Position numbers and translations under genes: made by a program. A stretch of DNA of 64,000 bases, taken from Charina bottae (lineage: Eukaryota > Chordata > Lepidosauria > Squamata > Charinaidae). The notes under the pieces are model-generated. The model ran no database searches. It saw nothing but the letters and a program-made list of their open reading frames with translations, and was not told the DNA's origin. Every line of letters starts with the position of its first letter. Within the stretch, counting starts at the first letter, position 1. The stretch covers positions 77,738,798 through 77,802,797 of the forward strand of contig JALMGJ010000004.1 of NCBI GenBank assembly GCA_023362775.1. The letters are read 5' to 3'. Positions 12,378-24,084 of the stretch are shown here, one piece after another.

Positions 12378-13203
12378 TACTTTGGAATCATCATCATTGG
12401 CGATCACTCGTAGCCAAGTAAGATTGTCTTTCAAAGGTAAAATTTTAACAGTGGATCCGTAAGTGGCTATAAAGGCCAATTCTGGATCCGGACAACCTCC
12501 CACAGTAAGGGCATAGGTTTCCGGGTGGGAGACGGTCATGATGAGGGTTTGCCTGACGTGCCTTCCTTTTAGCTTTTTTCTCCCTTTCACCCTGTACTCG
12601 TGCTTCTTCAAAGTCCATAGCGCCATTAATATAGGCTGACCTCCAATTGAAACGCTCATGAGTTAGGGCTTCCCAGTTCTCAATGCTGATATTACATTTT
12701 TTTAAATTAGCATTGAGAGTGTCTTTGAATCTCTTTTGCTGTCCACCAATATTCCGTTTTCCATTCTTAAGTTGGGAGTAAAGTAGCTGCTTTGGAAGAC
12801 GATGGTCAGGCATTCGAACAACATGGCCGGTCCAGCGAAGTTGATGTTGGATGATCATTGTTTCAATGCTGGTGGTTTTCGCTTCTTCTAATACACTAAC
12901 ATTAATCTGCCTATCTTCCCAAGTAATTTGCAGAATTTTTCGGAGGCAGCGTTGATGGAATCTTTCAAGAAGTTGGAGGTGGCGTTTGTAGAGGATCCAT
13001 GTTTCACAGGCGTACAGAAGGGTTGGTAGTACAATGGCTTTGTAAACAAGCATTTTGGTCTCCCTGTGAATGTCCCGATCCTCAAACACTCTACGCTTCA
13101 TTCGGGAGAAAGCTACACTCGCAGAGCTCAGGTGATGCTGAATTTCAGCGTCGATGTTGGCTTTTGTAGATAGATGGCTGCCGAGATAAGAAAAGTGGTT
13201 GAC
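12378..13203 (-). mobile_element. Non-LTR retrotransposon C-terminal fragment with C2H2-like finger
   Basis: The minus-strand frame 12445-13101 (218 aa) is a post-RT LINE domain: KMLVYKAIVLPTLLYACETW, then LRWTGHVVRMPDHRLPKQLL, then a terminal finger CPYCGRLSGSRIGLYSHLRIHC. Upstream, to 13203, a further piece reads FSYLGSHLSTKANIDAE, the end of the RT thumb. This family differs from both the L2 and BovB copies in the window. Its clade (R4-, I- or RTEX-like) cannot be settled by eye. It is 5'-truncated inside RT and no target duplication was found. Confidence 0.8.
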
Positions 13204-15533
13204 AAATAATCCTATCTTGAAAATTGCCGATCAGTCTTTTCAGGAAAGTCACAGACTAGCATGGGATGTTAATATATTACTAGATCAGGTTACTACCAAT
13301 CAGGTTTTGAGTTCTTATAAGAGAACTAGGGATTGCCTAAAACTGCAAAATGGAAGTATATTCAATTAAAATTGATTAGTTATTTGCAACTCTGGAGTAA
13401 AGAGATATAATATCCAATATTATCCAATAAATGGCTAATGATTTTTAAAATAACAAGTTTGTTTCTTATGATTTGAAAATGAGACTATTTCACAAAAGTT
13501 TTTATTTCTTTGAGATTTCCAATAAACATGAAAAAAAACCTTTAAAAGGCTGGTAACTAGAAAAATACTACTGAAAGTAACTTGTCTTTTTATGGCTTCA
13601 CAACCTGAGTTTTTAATTGATAGAGATAGGCAAGAAACCAAACAGAGAGCCTTTGATATGAACAAACTTAATGATAGATCCAAGATTCCACCTTACTTTC
13701 CTAAGGACCTCTTTTTTTAGCCCCTTTGTAATCCCTCAGTATTTTACTGCATCATCTCTGCTATGCATAAAAGAAGGAAATTTAATGTCTTATTTTCAGT
13801 GTTGATGGAGGGGTGATATACTGTAATTGCATGTTTTGTGCAAAGTGCTCTAACACTGCAGTTTAAAACAAACTTATGGCTGTCTCCCCTTCCTCCCCCC
13901 TTCTGCCTTTTTTAGCATTGGGTGCTCAGAACTTATATCCCCGCTTCTCAGCCACTGCTTTAGTCTGAAATTAAAGTTATTTTTTACTTGCTAATTTTTG
14001 TTATTAGCAAGAATATTGCAGTTTTACTTGTTTGCAATTGCCATCCAGACATTTGGATCTTGTAGCTTACCCTGGTCGGGGGTGGGGGCAGTTATTCATG
14101 ATGGTCTCAAAGTATTATCACCAATGTCCTTTTGTTACTTGTCTTTTACTATGCATTGTATGAAAAGTCTTCCAGTTGACATTATGAAGCTGAAGTGTAA
14201 AATTGGGGAGGCTATACTTATTCATATGATGTGCCTTTGTCCCCAGTATTTCACTGTTTTGCTTTAACATACATAAGTTTGCTCATATAGGGTTTCAGAG
14301 ATCAGCACAGTTTAAAATGTGATGTATTGTTGAAGCCTATATCAACAATTTTGAATGTATCAGTTTCTGAAGATATATGGATTTAACAAGCATGGGGTAC
14401 AGAAAAATATATGCATATATTTATCAGTCCTGGGAAAACTATGCAACACAAGTTTTACAGTCTTGGATCAATGTTATATGTTTGCTTTCTGTTTATGATC
14501 TGTCTCTGGAATGAGTGATGGATTGAGTGATCAGTATTATTCCACGTGGTCCAGGCTGAACGATGTGTTCAAAAATTGAACTGGTTGACCTTCGTTATAC
14601 TATATGTAAAATGTTCCTGTAGTTTTTCTATTTGTTTGATGTTGTTGTTCTTTGTATTTATTGTTCCCTCTTTCTTTGCCTATTAAAGCTTATTTTAACT
14701 TTTTTTTTTAAAAAAAGCGTACATTTAAGAGTTTCCCACAAATATAACCCTAAACAGATATTTTCCCACAGTGGTATACTTTGCTCCATTAATGAACTTC
14801 AATCACTCACTGCATTTTTTCCATGGGCTTTAAACAATAATGTAAAATATTCTTGTATAATCTCTCATATATTACTGTTGGATACATGAAACATTTTCAT
14901 CCTTGACCTAAAAAATTCCATGTGTAAAACCAGAAGCAGTGGGAGAAACATGTGCTGTTATGATTTGTGACAAAGTATAAATATATTGCTTTCAGCCCTG
15001 TCAGAAGGTTTTCTGTCATTATGCTGCATGATAGTGTTCAGATTGTAATAATTTAGCATTTTCAGGAAGGGAAGGTAATGTAAATGCCTGGAATTGGTTT
15101 CAAATGGGTTAATGATTTATTCCCTCTTCTCTTTTCATCAGATCCATCATTAAGGCTTTATTTCAGTGAGAGAAAGAAAGAAGGCTATCCTTGATTCCAC
15201 TCCCAGCAAAACCAAACAGCTCCCTGCATTCTAAGGGCATATATGCAGTGCATCCTTAAGCTGTTCTCGTCCTATGAACATACTTATGCTTGCTTATATG
15301 GAGGCTTTAGAAGATACAGAGTGTCCAGAATGAGACACTTTTTGGCAATATTTGGGCAAAGGTTTCAGTCTGGATTGCAGCTACCATGTCTTCCCATTGG
15401 ACTATTCTCCTTTTGCTGGCCTTCCACCTTTCCATTTCAGGAAACCAATGGCCAATCACTAGCCTTTCTGTGGGAGGTTCTTCATGGACATATACAGTAT
15501 GCCTTTATATGTTTTTAACATGTAAATCATATG
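13204..15533. other. Unassigned AT-rich sequence
   Basis: No gene or known repeat. ORFs are 82-91 codons without motifs. A T-tract/A-tract junction lies at 14701-14716. Confidence 0.5.

Positions 15534-15614
<81 letters not shown>
15534..15614. repeat. (TA)n(GA)n compound microsatellite
   Basis: A TA run to 15582 switches abruptly to GA to 15614. Confidence 0.97.
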
Positions 15615-15617
<3 letters not shown>

Positions 15618-16612
15618 AATTTATACACACAAAGTTAAAACATCAAAGTGCACATATATGCTACATTTACTATTCTACAATAGCATTGCCTTCTGAAGAT
15701 AAGGGTTGCTGTTTGAAAAACCCAGCAGAAACCTTCAAAAACTATTATTTTTCTCACTTTGAGCTACTTTTCCACATGCATTTTGAAAATTATTTCTCCA
15801 GTCACTTAAAGGAAAAAAAGGATGAAACCCTATTACCACAAGTGACAGGAGACTTAAGTGCCTGGAGGAAATGGTGCACTCCTGGACTTTTTTTAAGCCC
15901 AGGAGGAAGAAGTTGTGTGAGGAAAAAAAAACAATTAAAATTAGTAATTTTAAAAAAAATGTCTCTGTTGGATTTCAAACCAGCAATGTTCTACTTAGAA
16001 GACAAGTTTAATAACCATTGTGCTATTATAGCATTGCTGGTAAAGGTAGATTTAGAAGCTGTTAGAGATCAGGGTAAGGATTGGCTCAGGAATGTTGTAG
16101 GCATGTTCCTGCCTTTAAAGTAGCCAATGAACTGCTGGGGGAAACCTGTAACAAAATACAGTGCATCAGCCAAAATGGACAGGAGCACTCAAAGCAACAT
16201 AAGGAGTAAAAGAGTACTTTAAATCTGCAGCAGGAAAACATGCCTGGAAATGCATTTGTGGTGAGAGGTGGTAAGTACAGAGCAATCCATTTCTGCCCTC
16301 CAGAAAATGGTGTGGCTCATTCTGGCAACAAGCAACTGGGCCATGTAGCTAAGCCCCAGACAGCAAGTCTTATGGCTTTCAGTAGTGACAGTGAGATTTC
16401 CAGCCAGAATGACCTAGGAAGGAAAGGGAACTCATAAACATTAAAAAGATATCACCCTAGGACATTTTATAGAAGCTATTTTGTCTTTGCATTGGATTCT
16501 ACTTAGTCAACAAACCTTCAAAATATTAAAGCTAATTAGTATTCTGAACTGTGAATCAGATTAGTTTGATATATCAGGCAAGACCTAAAATCAGTTATTT
16601 CATATCACAGGA
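15615..16612. other. Unassigned sequence
   Basis: Holds a 145-codon plus-strand ORF (15686-16123) with no recognisable domain, low-complexity Lys/Leu content and two oligo-A-encoded Lys runs. I read it as chance. No repeat family recognised. Confidence 0.45.
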
Positions 16613-16715
16613 TATTATTTATTTATCTATTTATTTATTTATTTATTTAATTAATTAATTAATTAATTAATTAATTTATATGACTGCCCAACTCCCCCAA
16701 TGGGGGACTCTTTTT
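16613..16715 (-). mobile_element. L2-type 3' tail fragment with expanded TTTA/TTAA repeats
   Basis: Repeats of TTTA and then TTAA (to about 16680) abut ATGACTGCCCAACTCCCCCAATGGGGGACTC, a diverged form of the L2 terminal hairpin. Minus orientation. Confidence 0.65.
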
Positions 16716-17389
16716 ATTAGATCTTTTAATAGGTGATTCCAGAGATTGAATCTAAGACTCCTGTCTGCAAGATGTGTACTTTTCCCATGGTGTTGTGGTT
16801 TCTCCCAGCTCCTGATTCATGTCTTATATTTGATATTCTCCCATAGGTACATCTTATGATCAGCACTTAATCTTTACTATGGAGGTCAATATTGTTCAAA
16901 CTTGGTAGGAACTCAGCTGTCAAGGTTATGGAGATAAAGCATGTGATATGCTTTGCACAGTTTAAACTATAAATTATGATTGTATGTGATTCCATAACTA
17001 AGAAACTGTAGGCTAAAAGTAGCCCAGTCCTATGTTGATTTGTAAGCAGATTAGTTCCCACCAGAAACAGACTGCAGGCATTGTCTATTATATTATTTAT
17101 ATGAATGCAGAACTTTGAGAGATTTTCATGGGAGCAATATGAGAGAGAGATCTATGTAGTTGCAACAGCTTTTACCATATCACTGCTATTTTTCTAAAGG
17201 CTACATTGGACTGAGGAAGATGGGAACTAGTAATAATAAACAATTAAATAAATGCATGAATACAAATTGTCTCCTGGTGGTATCACTGGATTTCTCAACC
17301 TCTTGATAGAACACCATGCAGAAGAATAACTGACGTGCTGATTACTTTTCACATTGGGTTACAACATGGGTAGGTTATTTGCCATACAC
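16716..17389. other. Unassigned sequence
   Basis: No gene, SINE head or LINE motif. The longest ORF is 64 codons. Confidence 0.5.
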
Positions 17390-17402
17390 TATTTGAGAAC
17401 AA

Positions 17403-17731
17403 GGGGGCGTGGTGGCTCAGCGGGTAAGACACCAGGCTTGTTGATCGCAAGTTCAGAGGTTCGAATCCCTAGCCCTGCGTGCGGAGTGAGCTCCCGCACT
17501 CACCCCATCTCTTGCCAACCTAGCAATACGAAAGCATGCAAATGCAAGTAGATGAATAGGTACCACTTCGGTGGGTAGGTAACAGCGTTCCGCGTGCCTC
17601 ATGCCGGCCACATGACCACGGAAGCATCTTCGGACAACGCTGGCTCTTTGGCTAACAAACGGAGATGAGCACCGGCTCCTAGAGTCGGACACGACTGCAC
17701 AAATGTGCGGGGGGAACCTTTGCCTTTACTT
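17403..17731 (+). mobile_element. tRNA-derived SINE (family A), full length
   Basis: The head carries RNA polymerase III boxes: an A box TGGCTCAGCGGGT at about 17412 and a B box GGTTCGAATCC at 17458-17468. The body includes the phrase GGTACCACTTCGGTGGGTAGG and a 3' part ending CCTTTGCCTTTACTT. A perfect 13-bp duplication, TATTTGAGAACAA, flanks it at 17390-17402 and 17732-17744. This body type is common in squamate genomes. It is not a tRNA gene because the head runs straight into the SINE body. Confidence 0.92.
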
Positions 17732-17744
17732 TATTTGAGAACAA

Positions 17745-18539
17745 TGGTATAATCCAATAATCTCAAGATTATTTGGTTTATATTATACACAGAATTAAGC
17801 ATGTGTATAGCCACTTTTGATTAATTACTTTCATTAGACTGCCAGCCATCAAGGACTCTCTACTCCTGTGGAAAAAAAATGTTTGCCTAAATATTTCCTG
17901 AGTCTTCTAACATAAGTTAGTTTCAATTTATTTTCCTGAGCTGAAGCCAGAAAGAAACTCTACTCTCACTTGAAGAAAGTTTAATGTTATCTTATTAGAA
18001 ATAATTTGAAGCATTCAAATTAACTTCAAAACCATATGTTTGTTTAGCCATTTCTCAGCTTTATAAAAGTGTGTTGACAAAATAAATTGGTAAGGAATTG
18101 TTTACTATTCATAACACTCTTCTCAAATTAAAAAAAATACTATTTTTCCCAGTCAACAATAAATTTTGTTAGTGCAGGATTCCAAAGCAGACTGATATGG
18201 GATCAATTTTCCCCATAGAAAGCTATTTCTTCAATTAACTCTGTATGTTTAGACAACAGATGGTATATAATCTGTTAGTCTAATTGTAAGGAAGAATATC
18301 TTTAGAACAATATTCTGCTATCTTGGGGGGGGGGGGTTATACCTTGTATATTTTTGTCTTGTTAAATTCTTAAGATTAATCAATGAAGCAGAAAGTTTTC
18401 ATTGTGAAATATAAACCAATATATTTTGAAAGTTGAATCATCTGAATGTGTGAGAATAATTAGGTTTGTACATTTATAGAACAATTTCTATAATTATATA
18501 ATTGTAGGCATTATTTAATAATGATATTAGCTATAGTTT
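17745..18539. other. Unassigned AT-rich sequence
   Basis: Contains a G12 homopolymer at 18325-18336 and nothing else recognised. Confidence 0.5.
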
Positions 18540-18755
18540 CTTGTTAAAATCAAATTTTGTCCCTCTTTAGGTATTAACACCAAGTTGCCCTATTTCCACC
18601 TCTCTGGCATCTTTCTTCCCTGTAGGATAGAGTTCATCATGTTTTCTAAAGGTTGTAGAAGTTCATCCTCAAAACATTTATAATAAGAACCTGATAATCC
18701 ATCTGATCCAGGCACCTTTCCTAGTTTACTCTTTTTGATAGCTTCAGAAACTTCT

Positions 18756-18772
18756 CCCCCCCCCCCCCCCCC
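18756..18772. repeat. C17 homopolymer
   Basis: Lies exactly at the junction between L1 RT sequence and PLE-repeat debris, within codons for the linker before EVSEAIKK on the minus strand. Confidence 0.95.
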
Positions 18773-18849
18773 GAAGATGTTGCCTAGCCTGGCAAGAAAA
18801 CAGCAAGGCTCAGAGAGCACCAAGGACTCTACAGTTCAACCCTGAGCTA
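18773..18849 (+). mobile_element. PLE-type terminal repeat fragment (family 2), ribozyme core deleted
   Basis: GAAGATGTTGCCTAGCCTGG through ACCAAGGACTC and CCCTGAGCTAC matches the repeats at 32512-32625 and 33722-33820. Compared with 33722-33813 it lacks 14 bases (TGAAACGTCTGCAA), removing the GAAA core, between short CAA repeats. Confidence 0.7.
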
Positions 18850-19947
18850 CAAATATTCTGTTCGATTGGTACTTTCCTTTTTGTTATAGGTCCATTCATA
18901 ATCTGTCTCTGTTCCTCTGTAATCCTCTGTGATCCTCGGTAAATTTTGTTTCTTTAGATATTCATCTATTTTCTCTAGAGAGATGTCACTTCCTTTATAC
19001 AAATTGGAATAATATTGATGGAATGCTTTTTGTATGGCCACACTGTCCATTAATAGAGTATCTAACACTTGTAATTTCAGTATCATTTTATTTAATTTTT
19101 CCTTTCGTAATTTATGTCAGCCACCTCCCTGGTTTATTTGCAAACTTATGTTTTTTGCTTTACATAATTCATTTTTATTTCTATATCTCTTACTGTTGAC
19201 ATAGGTAATTGTCATTGTAAAAGCTTAAATTGTTGAGAAATACTTATCTTCTCTGGAAATTTCTTTAATTCTTCTTCTTTTGTCTTTATTTCATCCAAAA
19301 TAGCTTGTGTTTTCTCTTGACTCTTCTGTTTAAGTTCACTATTGTGTTGTAGAAAATAACCTCTAATAAAAGCTTTACTTGCATCTCAAACCATTCTTAA
19401 ATTAGTGCCTTTGCCTAAATTATTTTCAAAAAATTATTTTAATTTATTTTTACAATCCTCCACTATTGCTTCTTTCTGTAGCAACATTTTGTTTAGTCTC
19501 CATCTAAAAGAATTAGATTTTCTTTTATAAATCAAACTCACAGGATTATGATCCAAAAATATCTTTGGTAATATCTCTACTTTAGAAATCTTAGTAGCCA
19601 AGTTCTTTGAAATCCAAATTATGTCTACTCTTGAAAAGGATCTATGTCTTTAAGAAAAGCAGGTATACTCTCTTGAATTGACATTTTTCTGCCTCCATAT
19701 AACAACCAGCCCTAAATTGTCTACCAAATCAAAGAAAACTTTTCGTAATTTGTCATGAGTGATTTTAATATTTTTCTCAGAAGCTCTGTCCAGTTGTAGG
19801 GAGATCACTCATTTCCAATCCCCCATCAAACACCAATTTTCATAAGAAAAACCTATTAATCTCTATGTCATTTATAAAACAATACTTCATCCTCATTTGG
19901 GGCATAAATACCTCGTATCAAAGTTTTAGTCCCATGCATATTAACTT

Positions 19948-20265
19948 TATAAGGGTGTGGTGGCTCAGCGGGTAAGACGCCAGGCTTGTCGATCGGAAGA
20001 TCGCAAGTTCGGAGGTTCGAATCCCTAGTCCCGCGTGACGGAGTGAGCTCCCGCACTCGCCCCAGCTCTTGCCAACCTAGCAATTCGAAAGCATGCAAAT
20101 GCAAGTAGATGAATAGGTACCACTTCGGTGGGTAGGTAACAGCGTTCCGCGTGTGTCATGCTGGCCACATGACCGAGGAAGTGTCTTCGGACAACGCTGG
20201 CTCTTCGGCTAACAAACGGAGATGAGCACCAGCCCATGTGCGGGGGGAACCTTTACCTTTACCTT
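19948..20265 (+). mobile_element. tRNA-derived SINE (family A), inserted in L1
   Basis: Same head and body as 17403-17731, with A box TGGCTCAGCGGGT and B box GGTTCGAATCC. Flanked by an ATATTAACTT duplication (19938-19947, 20266-20275). It lacks about 26 bases near the 3' end: the AGAGTCGGACACGACTGCACAA segment present in the copies at 17403 and 62351. Confidence 0.9.
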
Positions 20266-20480
20266 ATATTAACTTCCATCCCAACAATTCTACCATGCTC
20301 ATCAGTCTGTACAAGTTCTCATTTTAGTTGTGGATTTATATACAAAACAACTCCATTTCTTTTTTTGTTCCTGCTGAAATTTTTTTTCACCCTTTTTAAT
20401 AAATCAAATATTTTATGCCCTTTTTTCTAATATTTTCAATCAAAAGGAAATATTTATTTGATGTTAACATGAGAATAACT

Positions 20481-21065
20481 CTAAGAACATAAAACAAAGG
20501 ACAATGTTCATTTCAATAACATTAACTTTACCACACAAATTTAAAGGAATTTAAGCCATCTATTAACATCCAATTCAACCCTTTCTAAAAAATCAAGCAT
20601 ATTTATTTCCACATATTTAGAAATATTTTTTGGTATATAAAGCCCCAAATATTTAACATAATCACAAAACCATCTCTTTACACAACTGAATTGATATATT
20701 AAGTCCCAGGGGAAGCAAACAAGATTTATCCCAATTAATTTTATAACCAGAATACTTTTAAAAAAATACCGCTCAATCTTTATAAAATTTGGCAAAGAAA
20801 TAGAATACTGCTCTAATATTGCCAAATTTCATCCATATAGAGAGATAATTTATACTCACACCCTGCCAATGTAATACCTTAATATCTAAAGATTGCCTTA
20901 TCATGGTGGCCAAGGGTTCAAGAATCAAATTAAATAGGAAAGTAGAAAGTGGACAGCCCTGCCATGTACCACATTGTAACTGAAAAGAGTCTGAAATCAT
21001 TTAATTTGTTATAACTCTGGCACAAGGCTGCAGATAATAAATCTCAATCCAGTAGACAAACTCCC
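20481..21065 (-). mobile_element. L1-type LINE ORF2 fragment B (RT palm/thumb)
   Basis: The minus-strand frame 20773-21000 reads SDSFQLQCGTWQGCPLSTFLFNLILEPLATMIRQS, the L1 RT motif around GTRQGCPLSPLLFNL. The frame 20541-20825 follows with YLGLYIPKNIS and NRWLKFL. These are RT regions that should lie downstream of fragment A's RT start, yet on the minus strand fragment B precedes fragment A. Multiple stops. Confidence 0.75.
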
Positions 21066-21347
21066 ATTAAAAACTATATCTAATCATCACTTGCTTTAAA
21101 GGTTATTACTGTACTGTATAGGCTGCAATCATATGGCTGCAGAAGTTGCCATAGCATCAATCAGATTCCCTTCTGAAACTAGAAGGTAACTTCTAATCAA
21201 AGAAAAGGAAATGGGTACTAGACCATTCCTCCTACTTTCCTCCCCCCGCCCTGCCGCCCGTATTTGTTGCAGGTTGTTTGCAAGTTAGGTAATCTTCCCC
21301 AGAAAGAGTGTGACAAAGTTGGTCAAGGATTGAGGAGATTAGAATCC

Positions 21348-21358
21348 TATGGTCTCCT
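21348..21358. repeat. 11-bp target-site duplication, left
   Basis: TATGGTCTCCT, repeated exactly at 23210-23220 on the other side of the deleted BovB. Confidence 0.9.
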
Positions 21359-23209
21359 GTTGTTTATTCGTTCAGTCGCTTCTGACTCTTCGTGACTTCA
21401 TGGACCAGCCCACGCCAGAGCTTCCTGTCGGCTGTCGCCATCCCCAGCTCCCCGAACATTGACTCCGTCACCTCCAGAATATCATCCATCCATCTTGCCC
21501 TTGGTCTGCCCCTCTTCCTTTTGCCTTCCACTTGCATCAGCATCTTCTCCAGGGTATCCTGTCTTCTCATTATGTGGCCAAAGTACTTCAGTTTTGCCTT
21601 TAATATCATTCCCTCAAGTGAGCAGTCTGGCTTCATTTCCTGGAGTATGGACTGGTTTGATCTTCTTGCAGTCCAAGGCACTCTCAGAATTTTCCTCCAA
21701 CACTTAAATATTTTATTGAGACTTGTCATTGCTTTCCACCCAAGAAGTAGATGTCTTCTGATTTCCTCGCTGCAGTCAGCATCTGCAGTAATCTTTGCAC
21801 CTAGAAATACAGTCTGTCACTGCCTCCACGTTTTCTCCCTCTATTTGCCAGTTATCAATCAAGCTCGTTGCCATAATCTTGGTTTTTTTGAGGTTTAACT
21901 GCAACCCAGATTTTGCACTTTCTTCTTTCCCCTTGACATAAGGCTCCTCAGCTCCTTCTCGCTTTCAGCCATCAAAGTGGTATCATCTGCATATCTGATA
22001 TTGTTAATGTTTCTTCCAGTGATTTTAACTCCAGCCTTGGATTCATCAAGCCCAGCACATCGCATGATGTGTTCTGCATACAGGTTGAATAGGTAGGGTG
22101 AGAGTATACAACTCTGCCGTACTCCTTTCCCAATCTTAAACTGGTCTGTTGTTCTGTGCTCTGTTCTTACCGTTGCTACTTGGTCATTATACAGATTCCT
22201 CGGGAGGCAGACAAGATGACTTGGTATCCCCATACCACCAAGAACTTGCCACAATTTGTTATGATCCACACAGTCAAAGGCTTTAGAATAGTCAATAAAA
22301 CAAAAATAGATGTTTTTCTGAAACTCCCTGGCTTTCTCCATTATCCAGTGGATATTGGCAATTTGGTCTCTAGTTCGTCTACCTTTTCTAAACCCAGCTT
22401 GTACATCTGGCAATTCATGTTCCATGAATTGCTGGAGTCTACCTTGCAGGATCTTGTTCATTACCTTACTGATATGTGAAATTAGTGCCACTGTTCGATA
22501 GTTTGAACATTCTTTAGTGTTTCCCTTTCTTGGTATGGGGATATAAGTTGATTTTTCCAATCTGATGGCCATTCTTGTGTTTTCCAAATTTGCTGGCATA
22601 TGGCATGCATCACCTTGACAGCATCATTTTGCAAGATTTTAAACAGTTCAGCTGGGATACCATCGTCTCCTGCTGCCTTCTTATTAGCTTAAATGCTTCT
22701 TAAGGCCCATTCAACCATTTATAGACATATAAATGTCTATATTTAATCTTGACATCTCACCAATAACCACATCCAATTTGCCCTGGCTCATAGAACTTAC
22801 ATTCCAGGTTCCTATGTTGTGTTGGTCTTTAGAACATCGGATTCGTCATTCACTACCAGCACTGTCAGCCGCTAGCCATACTTTCGGCTTTGAGCTAGCT
22901 GCATCATCACATCTGGGGCTAGTTGAACTTATCCTCTGTTCCTCCCCAGTAGCATTTTGACCATCTTCTGACCTGGGAGTCCCATCTTCCGATTGTATAC
23001 TGACATATCTCTGGTTGTACTGATCCATTTAGTTTTCACAGCAAGAATACTGGGATGGGTTGCCATTACCTTCCCCAGGGATAATATTTAGTCTGATCTC
23101 TCTGCCATGAACTTCCTCTCTTGGGTGTCCCTTCATGGTTTAGCTCATGGCGTCATTGAGGTGCTCAAGCTCCAGCACCACGAGAAGGTAACAATCTCCT
23201 TTGCTGGAG
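21359..23209 (-). mobile_element. BovB (RTE) LINE with two internal deletions
   Basis: Both ends match the full-length copy at 56462-59679, and an 11-bp duplication brackets the element. The minus strand holds the N-terminus (22846-23028, MDQYNQRYVSIQSEDGTPRS). The sequence then jumps into RT (21895-22599: NYRTVALISHISKVMNKILQ, FIDYSKAFDCVDH, GKGVRQSCILSPYLFNLYAE, RYADDTTLMAES) and the C-terminal region (21364-21729: RVPWTARRSNQSILQE). About 1242 bases matching 57959-59200 of the other copy, covering the endonuclease, are missing at about 22718-22731. A second deletion of about 130 bases is at about 21705. Dead, but it retains both termini. Confidence 0.93.
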
Positions 23210-23220
23210 TATGGTCTCCT
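23210..23220. repeat. 11-bp target-site duplication, right
   Basis: TATGGTCTCCT, matching 21348-21358. Confidence 0.9.
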
Positions 23221-24084
23221 ACCCTCCACTAATTCCCTGAGGTAAATAATATTTACATCCTATTGCAGGCAATGGGGAACAAATAATACTCCAGCTACCA
23301 GGTGCCATATCCCTGATATTAATAATATTCCATCCAATTGCAGGCAATTTGGAAGGGTATAAAACACAAATTAAAGTAAAAGTAGGTAGAGGGATGAAAA
23401 TACTTCTCTACTTTTATTTCTGACTTGCTGGTATTAGTATGCAGCTAAACAGCACTGAAGGTTGACATATAAAGGGTCAGAAAGATATACGAATGATTAT
23501 ATAATTCATTTCAATGTTGTTCTTTTCCATAAGCGACATTCTATAAAAAATTACATGGGTTTTAACTTATTATATTATTTCAATTCATTTGTTCTTCTGT
23601 AAAAAAAGATTCTACTTTTTCTACATTAACATTATCACCTGAGGTGGCCACAGTTTACTTAAAGACCTTTTTATTTTTATTTTTTTAATTCATTTATTTA
23701 ATTATTGCTGGCATCTACTAGTGGAAATTAGTGTTTTATTTATAAAAAGTACTTTGACTCTTCTTACGGGAACACAGTGCTATGCCACTGTAGACTTTCA
23801 TTCTGCAGTTGATCTGCAGTAATTTATGTGATTTATTTTGCACAATTTAGCAATAATCATTAAAGTTCATTAGATCAGAGGGGGAACTACTGTCACACTG
23901 ACATCTGGATGCATGAGCTAATTTCACTGGTGATGCTTTGAGTTTTAATTATACAAGTCTATTTTTCCTCCTTTGCATTACTTACTTCTAATGAAGTGCT
24001 CAACAGAGCCTGAATATTCAACACTTTAACATTACACATTTTTCAAACCAAAAACTACTAAGCTATGTAGAAATGTATACATTT
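23221..24084. other. Unassigned sequence with a small duplication
   Basis: At about 23242-23350 the phrase AATAATATT...ATCC.ATTGCAGGCAAT occurs twice, about 80 bases apart. The part at 23760-24030 is non-repetitive and homeobox-site-rich, so could be conserved non-coding DNA (guess). Confidence 0.4.

Larger units (their letters stand above)
18540..20480 (-). mobile_element. L1-type LINE ORF2 fragment A (endonuclease to start of RT), interrupted
   Basis: Minus-strand frames with many stops follow the L1 ORF2 order. At about 20400-20270 are endonuclease N-terminal pieces with FCI.IHN resembling VVLYINPQL. At about 19868-19930 is TLIRGIYAPNEDEVLFYK. At about 19540-19800 are later endonuclease pieces. 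At 18847-19086 is the connector (AFHQYYSNLYKGSDISLEKIDEYL). At 18590-18760 is the start of RT (EVSEAIKKSKLGKVPGSDGLSGSYYKCFEDELL.PLENMMNSI). A family-A SINE (19948-20265) is inserted in the endonuclease part. A C17 tract with PLE-repeat debris sits at 18756-18849. Old and inactive. Confidence 0.75.

Noticed and set aside
15686..16123. 145-codon ORF as a host gene
   Set aside because: No domain and low-complexity codons from oligo-A. Also no splice or repeat context to support it.
17403..17480. tRNA gene with A and B boxes
   Set aside because: The tRNA-like head continues directly into a SINE body with a flanking duplication; the same unit recurs at 19948, 41876 and 62351.
21392..21898. 168-codon plus-strand ORF
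   Set aside because: Lies antisense to the BovB C-terminal region; the minus-strand frame carries the recognisable motifs.
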